Below, one piece after another: positions 1-10,018 of a DNA stretch of 64,000 nt. The stretch is taken from the NCBI RefSeq assembly GCF_000208745.1, contig NC_030859.1, positions 19,544,772-19,608,771 on the forward strand, read 5' to 3'. A program made the position numbers and the translations under genes. This DNA comes from Theobroma cacao (Eukaryota; Streptophyta; Magnoliopsida; Malvales; Malvaceae). Position 1 is the stretch's first letter. The number at the start of each line of letters is the position of its first letter. The notes under the pieces are model-generated. The model saw nothing but the letters and a program-made list of their open reading frames with translations, searched no databases and was not told the origin of the DNA.

Positions 1-1094
1 CATTATTTTTCTAGGCTCATAATTCATTATTCCTTAACCAATTCTCCTAGAATAAAATCAAACTCATCCTCACTCACTACATGGTAAATTCAGCCATTAA
101 TGGTTGGGGGAGAAAATAAATTCTTTTCTTGTTGTTTTGTTTCTAAATATGCTAAACTAACTAAAAACACTAACATAAATTAAAATCAAATAAATCCAAC
201 AACTTTCTCTCTCCTAACCCATTTTTTCAGAATTGAATTCATCATGAAAACAATGTAATTTAATCATGGAAATAAAGAGAAATGCTTGGGAATAAGAAAA
301 CTCAAGCTTAATAGAAAAATCTCACCTTTTTCACTTAATTTCCTTGAAAATTCACACTTTTTTCTTTGATTTTCTCTCTCTAGGGTTTTGTTTTTATTTT
401 CTCTCTCTTCTTGCTGGTTTGGTCGGCCATGGGGTGGAAGAAGAGCTGATTTTTGTGCCTTTTAAAAAGGAAAATAATAAATTAATAAAGGCATGACACG
501 TGGCATCATGTCATTGGTCCGTTTTTAAAATTTTAAAAATTTAAACATTTTATCTCCACCACATGATTAGTCAAAGGTCAAAAATCAGAATAAAGGAAGA
601 CCATGTGCTGGAAAAAATATCCTGGTGGTGGAAAATTACGATTTTGCCCCTGGGGTGGCAAAATTACCATTTTACCCTTTTACTCCAAATTATACCGAAA
701 TAAAAAATTTTCACTTCTAAACCTCAAATCATACTCCAATAAGTCAAATTATACTCCAATAAGTCAAATGGGGCCAAAAAAAATCTTTTCTAAAATTTCC
801 ATTTTGTTTCGAGGTGGCAAATGACCATTTTGCCCCTGGTTAATGAAAATTTCGATTTGACTCCAAATTGATCCTCAAACTCCAAATTACCATTTTAAGT
901 CATCCATGAACTGTGAAACTCTTAATCTCACCTTAAAATTCCTATTTGATCTAGTTCGAGAATTAAATAAACTTCGTTGTACCTCTAGGTACAATACTGA
1001 CTTTTTTGTAAATTTTTCGGGACTCTCCTAGCATGAAATCTTGCTATCATCACATGTATGTCATGAATAGTATTTTATAAGGTCGGGCTTTACA
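1..1094 (-). mobile_element. Family-A LTR, short form, partial (runs off the window start)
   Basis: The first 1094 bases closely match 22900-23860, the U3 part of the minus-strand LTR of element A2. Shared landmarks are the CTCTCTAGGGTTTTG run near 380, the repeated 'gcaaaatgaccatttTGCCCC' style motifs at 640-835, the TACCTCTAGGTACAATAC block near 980, and the terminal TTTACA at 1089-1094. Read on the minus strand the LTR starts TGTAAAGCCCGACC, the short-form start also seen in the solo LTR at 52116. The other end lies outside the window, so a solo LTR cannot be told from a complete element. The candidate TSD copy is AAATT at 1095-1099. Confidence 0.75.
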
Positions 1095-1992
1095 AAATTG
1101 CATTGGATGATTTTATGAAAAATATTTTTTTAATTTTAATAGTATTGAATAATTTAAATATTAATATTTTAAGTTAAAATTTTTTTGAATCTAACCATTA
1201 ATTTTTAATTTTTTAATAATTTAAGTTAAATATTAATATTCATTAATTTAAAAAAATATTAATATTCATCAGACTTACACTACTAGGTTTAATATAGGAG
1301 CATTTTTTTGTTCTCTGAAAATGTCTTACACTTTTCAAAGGCGTAAGATATTTTATGTGGTCAATGGATGTTTTCTTTAATGACCCATATAATGTTTTAC
1401 ATTTAGAAAAAAAATTTCATCTTCCAAATAAGCATAACTCCTGAAAATGTTTTTCGGAAATTATTTTACTTAGATTCAAATTTTAAATCACTTGGTTCCA
1501 TTTTAAGGCTAATTAATTAAAAGATTTACATGTTTGGTTGGAACCAAAATTTTTTTTTATCATTTTTAGTTATGTAGAACTTCTTGTCACATATGGTTTT
1601 CTATTCTATTTAGGCTTCTTGTTACAAAAGTGATTTTAAGTTTTGGAAGACTATGGTACTTTTGGAATCTCTATGTAGTTAAACACCTCTCAACTCTGTA
1701 TTTTACTCTAGAAAATATTAAGGTTTGCTGAAGGGAGTGGGTGTGTGAGTAAGTATTATTTGGAGGATATTGAGAAAGAATGGAAAATCAAAAATAGATT
1801 TTATTTTACTTTAATTTTACAACAGTAAACTTGTTTCATTTCATGTACAGTGACAAATAACCGAACTACTTCAATTTTTTGTTTGTTTCTTATTTTTATT
1901 TTCTAATTTTTTCTTGTTTTTCAAATGATTTTCCATCACATTATTGATGAAAAATCTGCTTCAAAATTGTGGTATAGTGGGCAAAGAATTAT
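1095..1992. other. AT-rich spacer, nothing recognised
   Basis: About 900 bases of AT-rich DNA with no coding stretch, RNA gene or clear repeat that I can recognise. The last 40 bases probably belong to the Copia gag scrap that follows, because they lead into its reading frame. Confidence 0.5.
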
Positions 1993-2307
1993 TTGGAGAT
2001 AAGGCGGCTCAAATTGAAGTTATACAGTTTGAAGATGACGGAGGGTGAACACCTTACCAAGCACGAGAAAGACTTCGACCAGATCATAGAAAAGTTGACA
2101 AAGTTGGGTGTCAAGATGGGGGAAGAACAAATAACATTGATGTTCCTTGTATCACTTCCCAACTCTTTTGCTGATGGGGTGGAATCTGTGATTCACGTGA
2201 AAAAGATGTTAACCCTGGCTGAAGCACGAGTAGAGTTGAAGAGGATCAAGGCAGATAATGTTAAGATTTGGGAGGGCAAGAAAGTCGGCAAAAAATTCAT
2301 GAAATGA
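1993..2307 (+). pseudogene. Copia-type gag fragment (UBN2 / gag-polypeptide domain)
   Basis: A 104-codon open stretch whose protein has the layout of the Copia gag core: a basic LKLKLYSLKM start, then GEHLTKHEKDFDQIIEKLTKLG, an acidic turn, and the LVSLPNSFADGV segment that is a hallmark of the family, ending in EARVELKR. The domain forms the capsid of virus-like particles. There is no zinc knuckle, protease or pol downstream; a minisatellite follows about 70 bases after the stop. It is therefore an isolated scrap of a Copia element. The ATG is not a true gag start, because the homology begins upstream at the LEIRR-like residues. Confidence 0.75.
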
Positions 2308-2375
2308 TTCTAGGGATCGAGACTTCGGTACCTCGTCGATTTGGAAGTATTGTGTCTCCAGCTGGCTGAATTAAT

Positions 2376-2625
2376 TTTCAAGTGTTGTGCTCTTAACTTT
2401 CAAGTGTTATGCTTTTAAATTTCAAGTGTTGTGCTCTTTAACTTTCAAGTGTTATGCTTTTGAATTTCAAGTGTCATGTTTTTAGTTTTCAAGTGTTATG
2501 CTCTTAACTTTCAAGTGCTTTGTTTTTAATTTTCAAGTGTTACGTTTTTAAATTCAAGTGTTACGCTTTTAATTTTCAAATGTTATTTTTTATTTTTCAA
2601 GTGCTATGCTTTTATTTTTCAATAG
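2376..2625. repeat. 22-bp minisatellite, about 11 copies
   Basis: Tandem copies of a 22-base unit of the form TTTCAAGTGTTATGCTTTTAAA, with substitutions at the TGTGCTC/TATGCTT positions and in the last three bases. The register holds at 21-23 bases from about 2376 until it decays near 2625. It directly follows the Copia gag scrap. Confidence 0.85.
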
Positions 2626-2786
2626 GGTAGTATTATAAATGAAATTTCAACAAAAGAGACAAAAATGAAAATAGCATGTAAATAATATAAATTTTACCTA
2701 TAAAAGTTGTATCTTAGTCAAACTATTTGGTTCGTCTTATTATCAAACTCTTTTTCATTTATTTTTAATGATATTTTAGGATTCAA

Positions 2787-2804
2787 TATATATATATATA
2801 TATA
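2787..2804. repeat. (TA)n microsatellite
   Basis: Nine TA steps at the left edge of the 257-bp duplication. Copy number here is expected to vary. Confidence 0.8.
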
Positions 2805-2944
2805 GACTGTGCAAGTTTCCATTAAATTGGTTTGGTTAATTCAATTAATGAGGTCGATTAATTTGAGTAACTTAATTGGTTTCCCTTTTGAATTTTTTTT
2901 CAATTAATAGAATTAACCAATTTATAGATGACCAATGAAAAAGT

Positions 2945-3009
2945 GTACTCCGTGGGAACCAAATTGACAACCACCTTGTTAAAAGCCAAGCGCTCTACCA
3001 ACCGAGTCT
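2945..3009 (-). pseudogene. tRNA-Lys(UUU)-like pseudogene, copy 1
   Basis: On the minus strand the D-arm CTCGGTTGGTAGAGC and an anticodon arm with loop CTTTTAA (anticodon UUU) resemble plant tRNA-Lys. The 27-31/39-43 stem has one mismatch. The T-arm is degraded and no matching acceptor strand is seen, so this is not a working tRNA. It may be the head of a tRNA-derived SINE, since AT-rich sequence and a (TA)n tract follow in the minus-strand direction. Confidence 0.55.
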
Positions 3010-3201
3010 TTGTTTAAATTATTGTAGTTTAGACTTTATAATTAATTAAACATCANATATAGACTGTGCAATTTCGATTAAATTGGTTTGGTTAATTCAA
3101 TTAAGGAGGTCAATTAATTTGATTAACTTAATTGGTTTCCATTTTGAATTTTTTTTTCGATCAATAGAATTAACCAATTTATAGATGACCAATGAAAAAG
3201 T

Positions 3202-3266
3202 GTACTCCGTGGGAACCAAATTGACAACCACCTTGTTAAAAGCCAAGCGCTCTACCAACCGAGTCT
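3202..3266 (-). pseudogene. tRNA-Lys(UUU)-like pseudogene, copy 2
   Basis: Same block as at 2945-3009, carried along by the tandem duplication at an offset of 257 bases. It has the same D-arm, UUU anticodon loop and defective T-arm. Confidence 0.55.
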
Positions 3267-5159
3267 TTGTTTAAATTATTGTAGTTTAGACTTTATAATT
3301 AATTTTGTGTCCAAATAAAGTTTGCAATTAGGAAATAAACGTTTTATTATGTTTAATTAATGAGAAAGTGTAACGACCCCACCTCGGTTGCTATCGACGT
3401 TCGAGACCTCTAAAAGATCTTGTCAAATCCCGAATAAGTCTTAATGAATATTCTCGATAGCTCACTATATACGAACATTAATTCATGTTAATGCATAATC
3501 ATATATGTTCCCATATCTTGATTTGAAAACATAGACATAATGAAACAATGCAATTTTTGAATCATGTAGTCGTGAACATATATATACAATAGAGTCTAAC
3601 TTTTTCAATTTGTCATTTATACCAAAAACCAATATCTATTACACCTTAAATAGTATGGTGTTACAACATGACCTCTAACAGCAGAACAACTCGGGATAAT
3701 ATACTATGAGATGCCTTTACCTATCCACGGTGGATCGTATGCGCCGATGATTTCATGCTAAGCTGATCCCTGTCTGCAAAAAGGAAAAAAAGAGAGGTGT
3801 GAATCTCACAAACTTAGTGATCATCGGCTTTGTGAGTAAGGTATAGATGAGAAATAAGCAATAAGGTAGAAATTTTGAACTTGAAAAATATAAGAATATG
3901 AAAACCATCAACTTTAAAAAGGAATGTGTGCCTTATAGATAAATCAAAAAATTAATGCAAAAATTTCTAAATAATTCAAACCATCGATATGTGCATATCA
4001 AGACCAGTGCGAAATAAGGTTACTACATGAAAATCAATTAGTAACTTGTTCAAAGCAAATTATTCTAAGTATACCTTTAAAACTAAGGTACGTAGAAGAT
4101 TTCTACCGTTGAAATCTTTTTAACATTTTCTCAAATCAGTTTTGTAAAATCAGGCAAGGTCCCGTAAAATCAAACCTTTGGAAACTTATAATCAATTTTG
4201 TAAACCACCTCTTGTGTCAAGTGTTAAAACCACATCATTGTGTGAACAAGAAAGCTACCAAAAACTTAATACTTTTCACCATGCGTAAAATCACAAGTCA
4301 AAAATCCAAAGAGACTTTACTCTTGAGTAGGAATTACAATAGCACCTGTGGTCCCGCTACCACATAATAATATCTGGGAGCATCGCTTCCACCGGATCCC
4401 ATATAATGCCATGGCAATCTCAACGATGTTGGCCGACATCAGAGAATCAAGAGGTCGCAACCACATATATCATCCGTGACCTTGCCACGTATATCATAGA
4501 CCATGACCCCATCCATGTCTAATAGCTTATCGACGATCCGAAAATTCTCTAGCTAGAACTCACTCGTGAACAAGGGTCACACTTAACCGATGTGACATCC
4601 GACCTACTCTCGAATCTCTCTGTTAAATAAAACTATTTTAAAAATTGTGTTATGTCCTTGAAATCTCGTTTCAAAATTCTTCCAAGGCATTCAATATAGT
4701 GTATGATGAAATTTATTATCATTCCCTTAAAAAAAAATTTGTGCATGAATTTCAAAATGACAATTCGCATGGTGAGTAAACATTATAATTATGAATGCAC
4801 ACCGTACAAATATAAGGCACGCTTTTTTTTTATGTAAATCGTCTTAAAAAGCTTGTTTCCTGATTTAAAACACTTTACATATAATCTATATATATATTCA
4901 AAACATATTTAAAAAATCATAACAATCACAAATTTCTTAAATTTCTACCAGCTCATGCTTTGTCATAATTTTCGCATGTAAAATAAATTATACATAAATA
5001 AATATATAGATATAATTACAAAAAATTTTAAAATGGGTACTTCTTACTCACCTTGAAATAACGAGATACTACATCGCTATTTCTACTTACCAATCGTTCA
5101 TCATTTCCTCTGACACGTCACTATAATGTACTATCTTTACTTTAGCACTTCTAAATTGA

Positions 5160-5760
5160 GCTCAGTTGGGCCCAATCTCCACCTTTCTTTTTTTTTTTGA
5201 ACCTTTTCTTCCCTGTTGGTATTGAACCCTTCACATGGGCTCTTTTTACTTTTCCTTATTGGGCTATGCCCATTTTTTTTATTCATTCATCCTTTTATTT
5301 TATTTTTTTTCTCTTTTTCCTTTCTTTTCCTTCCTTTTCTCTCCTCTTCCAGCTAGTTGGCCTTTCTCTCTTCCTCACTTGCACCTCTCGGTAGGCCTTT
5401 TCTGTCTCAGAATTAGCTTCACAACCTCTCCTACCTCCCTCAAAAACCAACAGCACAAAGCCCCTTTTGTCCTTCACAATCCGACAGCAAACAACCTCCA
5501 TTTTTCCTGCACAGACCAGTAGCACAAAGCCCCTTTTATCTTTCACAATCTAGCAGCAAACAGCTTCCATTTTTTCTACCGAAGCCGGTAGCAACATAGC
5601 CTCGCTTTCTCACCTTCCTGTTGCCATTTTTCTGCTCTCTCACCAGCACTCTTTCTCCTTTTTCTTCCTTGGTCGGTGGCTTTTCCTTTTATTTCTTTCT
5701 TCATTTCTTTTTCAGCTTTTCCTCTTTCTCTCTTTCCCCCTTTTTCTTTGTCCTTCTTCA
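5160..5760. repeat. Polypyrimidine tract inside the family-B LTR
   Basis: Long runs of CTTTT, CCTTTTCT and TTTCTTT give open frames on both strands with extreme composition (Phe/Leu/Ser or Lys/Glu/Arg rich). They are composition artefacts, not genes. Related tracts sit at the same LTR position near 32500-32760 and 41830-42040. Confidence 0.7.
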
Positions 5761-5804
5761 ACCGACCTTATCCCCATTTTGACAAGTCAATCTACTTGTC
5801 AAAT

Positions 5805-5809
5805 ATTTT
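5805..5809. repeat. Target-site duplication ATTTT (left) of element A1
   Basis: ATTTT immediately before the LTR start TGAAATACCCC at 5810. The same five bases follow the other LTR at 16368-16372. Confidence 0.9.
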
Positions 5810-6122
5810 TGAAATACCCCATACTTTGATATAGTGATAAATAAAGTTGATCGAATGCAAATTAAGGTCAATTAAAATGTTTAAAAGTGATAAAAGACGA
5901 AAAGAGTAGTTTAGGATAAAAACATTTCACAAGTGAGAAAATAACAATAAAATAATAATAATTTTATCAGAGGAGAATTTGTGAGATAAAAGGTGATTCA
6001 GAAGTCAAGTGAGGCATAATAAGGTATTTCAGGTACCAAGGAGATAAGATAAAATTTTTAAAATATTAATATTTAGCCGGATGTCGAAAATCAGTCAAGA
6101 AGAAAGATCATATGGTTGATTC

Positions 6123-6137
6123 AAGTGGGGGAGAAGA
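6123..6137 (+). other. Fossil polypurine tract inside the A1 5' LTR
   Basis: AAGTGGGGGAGAAGA followed directly by TGACAAGCCCGAC, which aligns with the first bases of the short LTRs (TGTAAAGCCTGACC at 52116; minus-strand TGTCAAACCC at 58080). It looks like the PPT/LTR border of an ancestral element now enclosed within a longer LTR. The matching site in LTR2 is 13240-13254. Confidence 0.6.
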
Positions 6138-8598
6138 TGACAAGCCCGACTCTATAAAAATAATTGTCATGACATACATGTGATGGATAGCATGTTTGCA
6201 TGCTAAGAGAGTCTCGAAAAAAATTTACAAAAGTCGGTATTATACCTAGACGTACAACAAAGTTGATTTAAACCTCGAACTAGATCAAATAGAGAATTTA
6301 CGATGAAATTAAGAATTTTAAAGTCCCAGAATGGTTTAATATGGTGATTCGGAGTTCGAGGATCAATTTGGAGTCAAACCGGAATTTTCGCTATCTAGGG
6401 GCAAAATGGTCATTTGCCACCTGGGGACAAAATGGAAATTTTTAGAAAAGATTTTTGGCCCCATTTGACTTATTGGAGTAAGATTTGAGGTTTAGAAGTG
6501 AAAAATTTTAATTTCGGTATAATTTGGAGAAAAAGGGTAAAATGGTAATTTTGCCATCCGGAATCGAAAATTTAATTTTTGAAAGGATTTTGATCAAATT
6601 TAATTATTTGGAGTGTGAAATGAGTATGAGGAGTGCAAATTATGCATTATGGCAAATTTTCAATTTTTGGGGCAAAAATGTAATTTTTGAAAAGTTCGGG
6701 GGCAAAAGTGTAATTTTGAAAAATTTGCTCCACCAAAACTTTGGAAAAATCTGGAAATTTCACTTAAGACTTGGATAAGTCAAAGGGAATGCATGGTGGA
6801 AAAAGTAGGACAAATGGATGGCTAGAAAAAAAAATGAATTAATAAAATATTTAAAATATGAATAAAATAATATTATTTCATTAAACAATAAAAAAGGCAT
6901 AAAAAAATCAGCCCACCCATTCTTCTTCTTCAACATTCGGCCAAGCAAGAAACAAGAGAGAGAAAGGAGAAAATAAAACCCTAGCTAAGAAATTTAAAGG
7001 GAAAATAGGTGGAAATTCAAAAATCAAGTGAAAAAAGGTAACATTTCTTAAATTTGTCTTGTGCTTTACCTTTCCCATGCATTTTCCATCATTTTTCATG
7101 GTTGAATCATGTGATTTGAGGATGATTTGAATTCTGGTCATATGGGTTTAGAGAGAGAAAGTTGTTAGATAAATTTGATTTTGAGCTATGTTAGTGTTTA
7201 GTGTTAGTTTAGCATGTTTATGAGTAAAACAACAAGAAAAATATTTATCTTCTCCATGAATTTCCCTAGGCCGAATCTAGCCAATGGTATGTGAGGATGA
7301 GGTTGACTTTATTTTAAGAGAATTGGGTGGAAAAATGATGAATTATGAGGTTGGAAATTAAATGGGAATTTTCGGTGCAATAAATTGAAATTTTTACCCA
7401 CTAGGGGTAAAAGCGTAATTTATAGTCCGGACTGATAAATTGGACCAAATTCACAGTCATTGAGGTATTGTGGATATAATTGGATAATTGAAATTGAAAT
7501 GGATGGAATTGGAGTCGAATTGGGGATTTTAGGAATTTACACCGTGTATAGGCGAGTTAGGTCGGACACCGCAATTAAGCGATTGTCTAGACATTTCAAA
7601 TCCTATCTAGTGCATACGCATGGATAAGAGCCTGAAATAATTTATGATAAATTGACACAATTTATTGAATTTTGTGTCATAGATTATGGATAGGTGGTGA
7701 GTCAATTGTTTCGGGTAAGAGACTGCACCCGAGGGCGGAAGATAGGAGTATTTCTACTCCTAATACTGTGAGTAAACTTATTATCGTCTTAATTATCTAG
7801 AGTAGTTTTATACAACTGTGTGATTTTATGAAAAATGGGTTTAAATGGTAAATTGCTATGTTTTAAGAGAAATTGTGATTTTATAAAATGATTTTATAAA
7901 TTTTCTGGAAAATCGAATATTGGTTTTGAAAATAGAGTAATTGGAGACTGCTAGTTTGTGTTGCAAATTTATGGTTTTGAATTGAATGGCTTATGACAAT
8001 AAATGAGCATGAATGGCTAAACTGATTTTGGTGTTAGAATTATTTATACTGTGTATTCAGCCTTGAGAGGCTAGGTTGCGATAAATTGCCATGTCATGCT
8101 AGAATGAATTTTATTGATTGGTGGATTATATATTAATTATTTACTGCAGAGGGGGTTCCGTGGACCAGCCTATTAGAGGGGCACGGTAAACTCCATTATA
8201 TTATTACCTCGAACGGAGAGGCGCGTAGGGTATCTCCTGGGGTAAAGCTTAGGGTTCACTTCACGCCAAACCACCACGTGAAGGGGAACTCAGCCAACGC
8301 CAAGGAACGGCTGTATTTTTTTCAAACAAAAATATATTTTAAGTGTACACAAAATTTTAACAGCCTTGGCGGACTCGGTTAGATGCCCTGCGCAAGGTAT
8401 CACCGAGTATGAGTTTTGGCACGAGCCAAAGTTTTAAGAAATTCATAAGCCAAGTTGATTACTCGATTTATATGGATTGATTTTATTTGGTTGAAATGAA
8501 CTGAAAGGTAATGAAATTACGGTATGATGACTTATTTTAATTGTCTCCATTTACTCGGCTTTAGATACTTTAGATGGTATCTGTTTACTCACTGGGAT

Positions 8599-8605
8599 TA
8601 TAAAA
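8599..8605 (+). promoter_or_regulatory. Candidate TATA box of the family-A LTR
   Basis: TATAAAA in the context ACTGGGATTATAAAATCTCACC, conserved in every family-A LTR with this region (15715 here; 54420, 55731 and 21522 in other copies). It lies about 650 bases before the LTR end, a sensible place for the U3/R border. In the minus-strand copies the 8-base core is flipped, so its identity as the promoter is uncertain. Confidence 0.4.
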
Positions 8606-9259
8606 TCTCACCCCTTCTTCCTATACATTTTTCAGGCTCAGGACAGTTTGTAGATAGTCGAGTAGGACGAGAACTAAGCTCGGAACTGCATTATAGAAAG
8701 TAAGAGTTCACAGTCTTACATCCTCTTGGTCAATTGGAGCCCACGTGTCATTGCAGATCAAAACTTATATTTTGGTTATCTGTATTTCTATTCATACAAT
8801 TTTTACTTTACTTTCATGTGCGAAAAATTATTTACGAATATTTCTATAAAAATTTATTTTATGAGAAAATAGAATATTTTATTTATTATTTTTGAATAGT
8901 ACTAGTTGTCAACAATTTGTTTTCAAATGCACGTTTTAGATACTTAATTGTTTTTAAATCATTAAATATATATTTTCTGCTTACCCACTACATTTTTAGC
9001 AAGTTTTGAGATTTTTGACGAAAAATTACGAAAATACCCCTGTGAGCCAGAAAATAATATTTTATTGTTCTTATTTAAAAATGACTTATAATTTTTTTGA
9101 AATGCGAGATTTAATAACTGTTGCTCACCGGGGAGATGCGAAAGTTGATGCTAAGCCTTGCGAGGTTTCAATCGACATTCGGGGTGAAGAATGTCTGTCG
9201 AGGCCTCGCGGCTGTTGTCACGGGCACGATGGGTAGTTTCGGGTCGTGACAATTTAGAT

Positions 9260-9271
9260 TGGTATCAGAGC
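9260..9271 (+). other. Primer binding site for tRNA-iMet (A1)
   Basis: TGGTATCAGAGC, the complement of the 3' end of plant initiator tRNA-Met, eight bases after the LTR end. It starts minus-strand DNA synthesis and fixes the element's sense as plus. Confidence 0.9.
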
Positions 9272-9377
9272 ATGATTTAGAGATCAGATATTTGGATTTT
9301 AAAGCTTTGAATTTTAAAGTCTTTGGTTTTAAAGTTGTTTTAAGGAATCTACATTGACACTGCGTGACCCCAAGTCT

Positions 9378-9412
9378 AGTTAAGTTAAGATAAGTTAAGT
9401 TAAGTTAAGTTA
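9378..9412. repeat. (AAGTT)n microsatellite in the A1 leader
   Basis: Six to seven copies of a TTAAG/AAGTT pentamer between the primer site and the ORF. Confidence 0.7.
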
Positions 9413-9538
9413 TGTTAGATTGAATAAAATGTATGCATCTACATATAGAAATCTACCTACTTTTGAGATACATAAATAATTAAACAATTACTATTTGATT
9501 GCATATAAGTTTTGAGGTGCACTGGTGACACATACACC

Positions 9539-10018
9539 ATGTCTGGGAGAGACGGTAGTCCCGACACCTCTCATAGTATTAGCGAGGGATCGCTAGATTC
9601 TACTGCTAGGAGCTGATGGCAGTCCAAATCGAGTAGTCCAAAAAGTGCAGATAGTGATAATATTAATGTAAGCATGAAAGGTTCCCTTTTGAGAGAATCT
9701 AAGGAACATGCTAAAGAAAGGGGGAAATTAAGGATAGCCGAAGGAGGTATTCGTTCTAGGAAGAGCGTGACAGTAGTTCGACACTTTCCACCAGGCTGTG
9801 GGAGAAATGTAAGGGGACAACCAGAAAAGGATAAGGAGAAAGTAACAGTGACAAGTAAACCCCTTAGAAAAGTGTCAAGTGTACGACATTTTCCTCCTGG
9901 TTGTGGAAGAAATGCTGCACCAGTGAGTGATGAAGAATATAGGAGAATACAACAAGCCTGGATTGAGGAGCAAAGGAAAAAATCTCAGGAGGAGGAAAAC
10001 CCGGAAGAGGATCTTTAG
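9539..10018 (+). pseudogene. A1 ORF with duplicated RHFPPGCGRN motif, SUVH-like, one internal stop
   Basis: An ATG at 9539 (MSGRDGSPDTSHSI...) runs in frame to a stop at 10016-10018, 159 codons, broken once by TGA at 9614-9616; an uninterrupted part starts at 9674 (114 residues). The product is hydrophilic and basic to acidic. It carries two copies of a VRHFPPGCGRN core at about 9774 and 9882, the second preceded by LRKVSS and followed by APVSDEEYRRIQQAWIEEQ, then an acidic Lys/Glu tail. I see no zinc knuckle, DxG or YxDD. From memory, the phrase (K/R)VSAVRDFPPGCGR with a following acidic EE segment occurs N-terminal to the SRA domain in plant SUVH5/6-type H3K9 methyltransferases, so a captured host fragment is my preferred reading. 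It occupies the place where the related element A2 has gag. If not captured, it is a lineage-specific ORF of unknown function. Confidence 0.6.

Larger units (their letters stand above)
2804..3304. repeat. Tandem duplication of a ~257-bp unit
   Basis: Two copies, 2804-3060 and 3061-3304, both starting AGACTGTGCAA and both ending GTAGTTTAGACTTTATAATTAATT, with only a few differences. A single ambiguous base (n) lies at 3056, a few bases before the second copy. Each copy contains a tRNA-like block on the minus strand and an AT-rich stretch of interleaved AATTGGTTAATT/AATTAACCAATT motifs that can pair with each other. Confidence 0.9.
3369..5809 (-). mobile_element. Family-B LTR, right-hand part in minus-strand sense (interrupted by A1)
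   Basis: Starts TGTAACGACCCC, as the LTRs of element B1 start at 29880 and 37730, and follows them through the CGACCTCTAACAGC block, the AATCTCACAAACTTAGTGATCATCGG block at 3801-3830, the 'GCATCGCTTCCACC' and 'GTTGGCCGACATC' segments near 4380-4440, and the cytosine/thymine-rich tract at 5160-5760. It breaks at 5809, where element A1 is inserted, and resumes at 16368. In B1 the primer site and polypurine tract show that this family's coding sense is minus here. No internal region is attached, so the whole 3369-17362 structure was a single LTR. Confidence 0.8.
5810..9251 (+). repeat. 5' LTR of element A1 (long form)
   Basis: 3442 bases, TG...CA ends, near-identical to 12894-16367. LTR2 carries about 30 extra AT-rich bases near 13143, also present in A2, so LTR1 probably lost them. 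A second PPT-like tract lies inside at 6123-6137. Repeated GGCAAAAT/ATTTTGCC motifs occupy 6400-6730. Conserved blocks include GTGGACCAGCCTATTAGAGG near 8160 and the TATA-like site at 8599. Small open frames at 6524-6778 and 9006-9236 lie within the LTR and are not taken as genes. Confidence 0.93.

Noticed and set aside
2945..3009. Functional tRNA-Lys gene
   Set aside because: No acceptor-stem pairing, a disrupted T-arm and a degenerate B box.
6524..7141. Open frames of 62-84 codons repeated at 13657-14256
   Set aside because: The duplication simply reflects the two LTRs of A1; the frames overlap on both strands and lack any protein family features.
9006..9236. 76-codon frame near the A1 LTR end, repeated at 16122
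   Set aside because: It lies within the LTR and ends at its terminus; a minus-strand relative at 55251 and the others reflect shared LTR sequence, not a gene.
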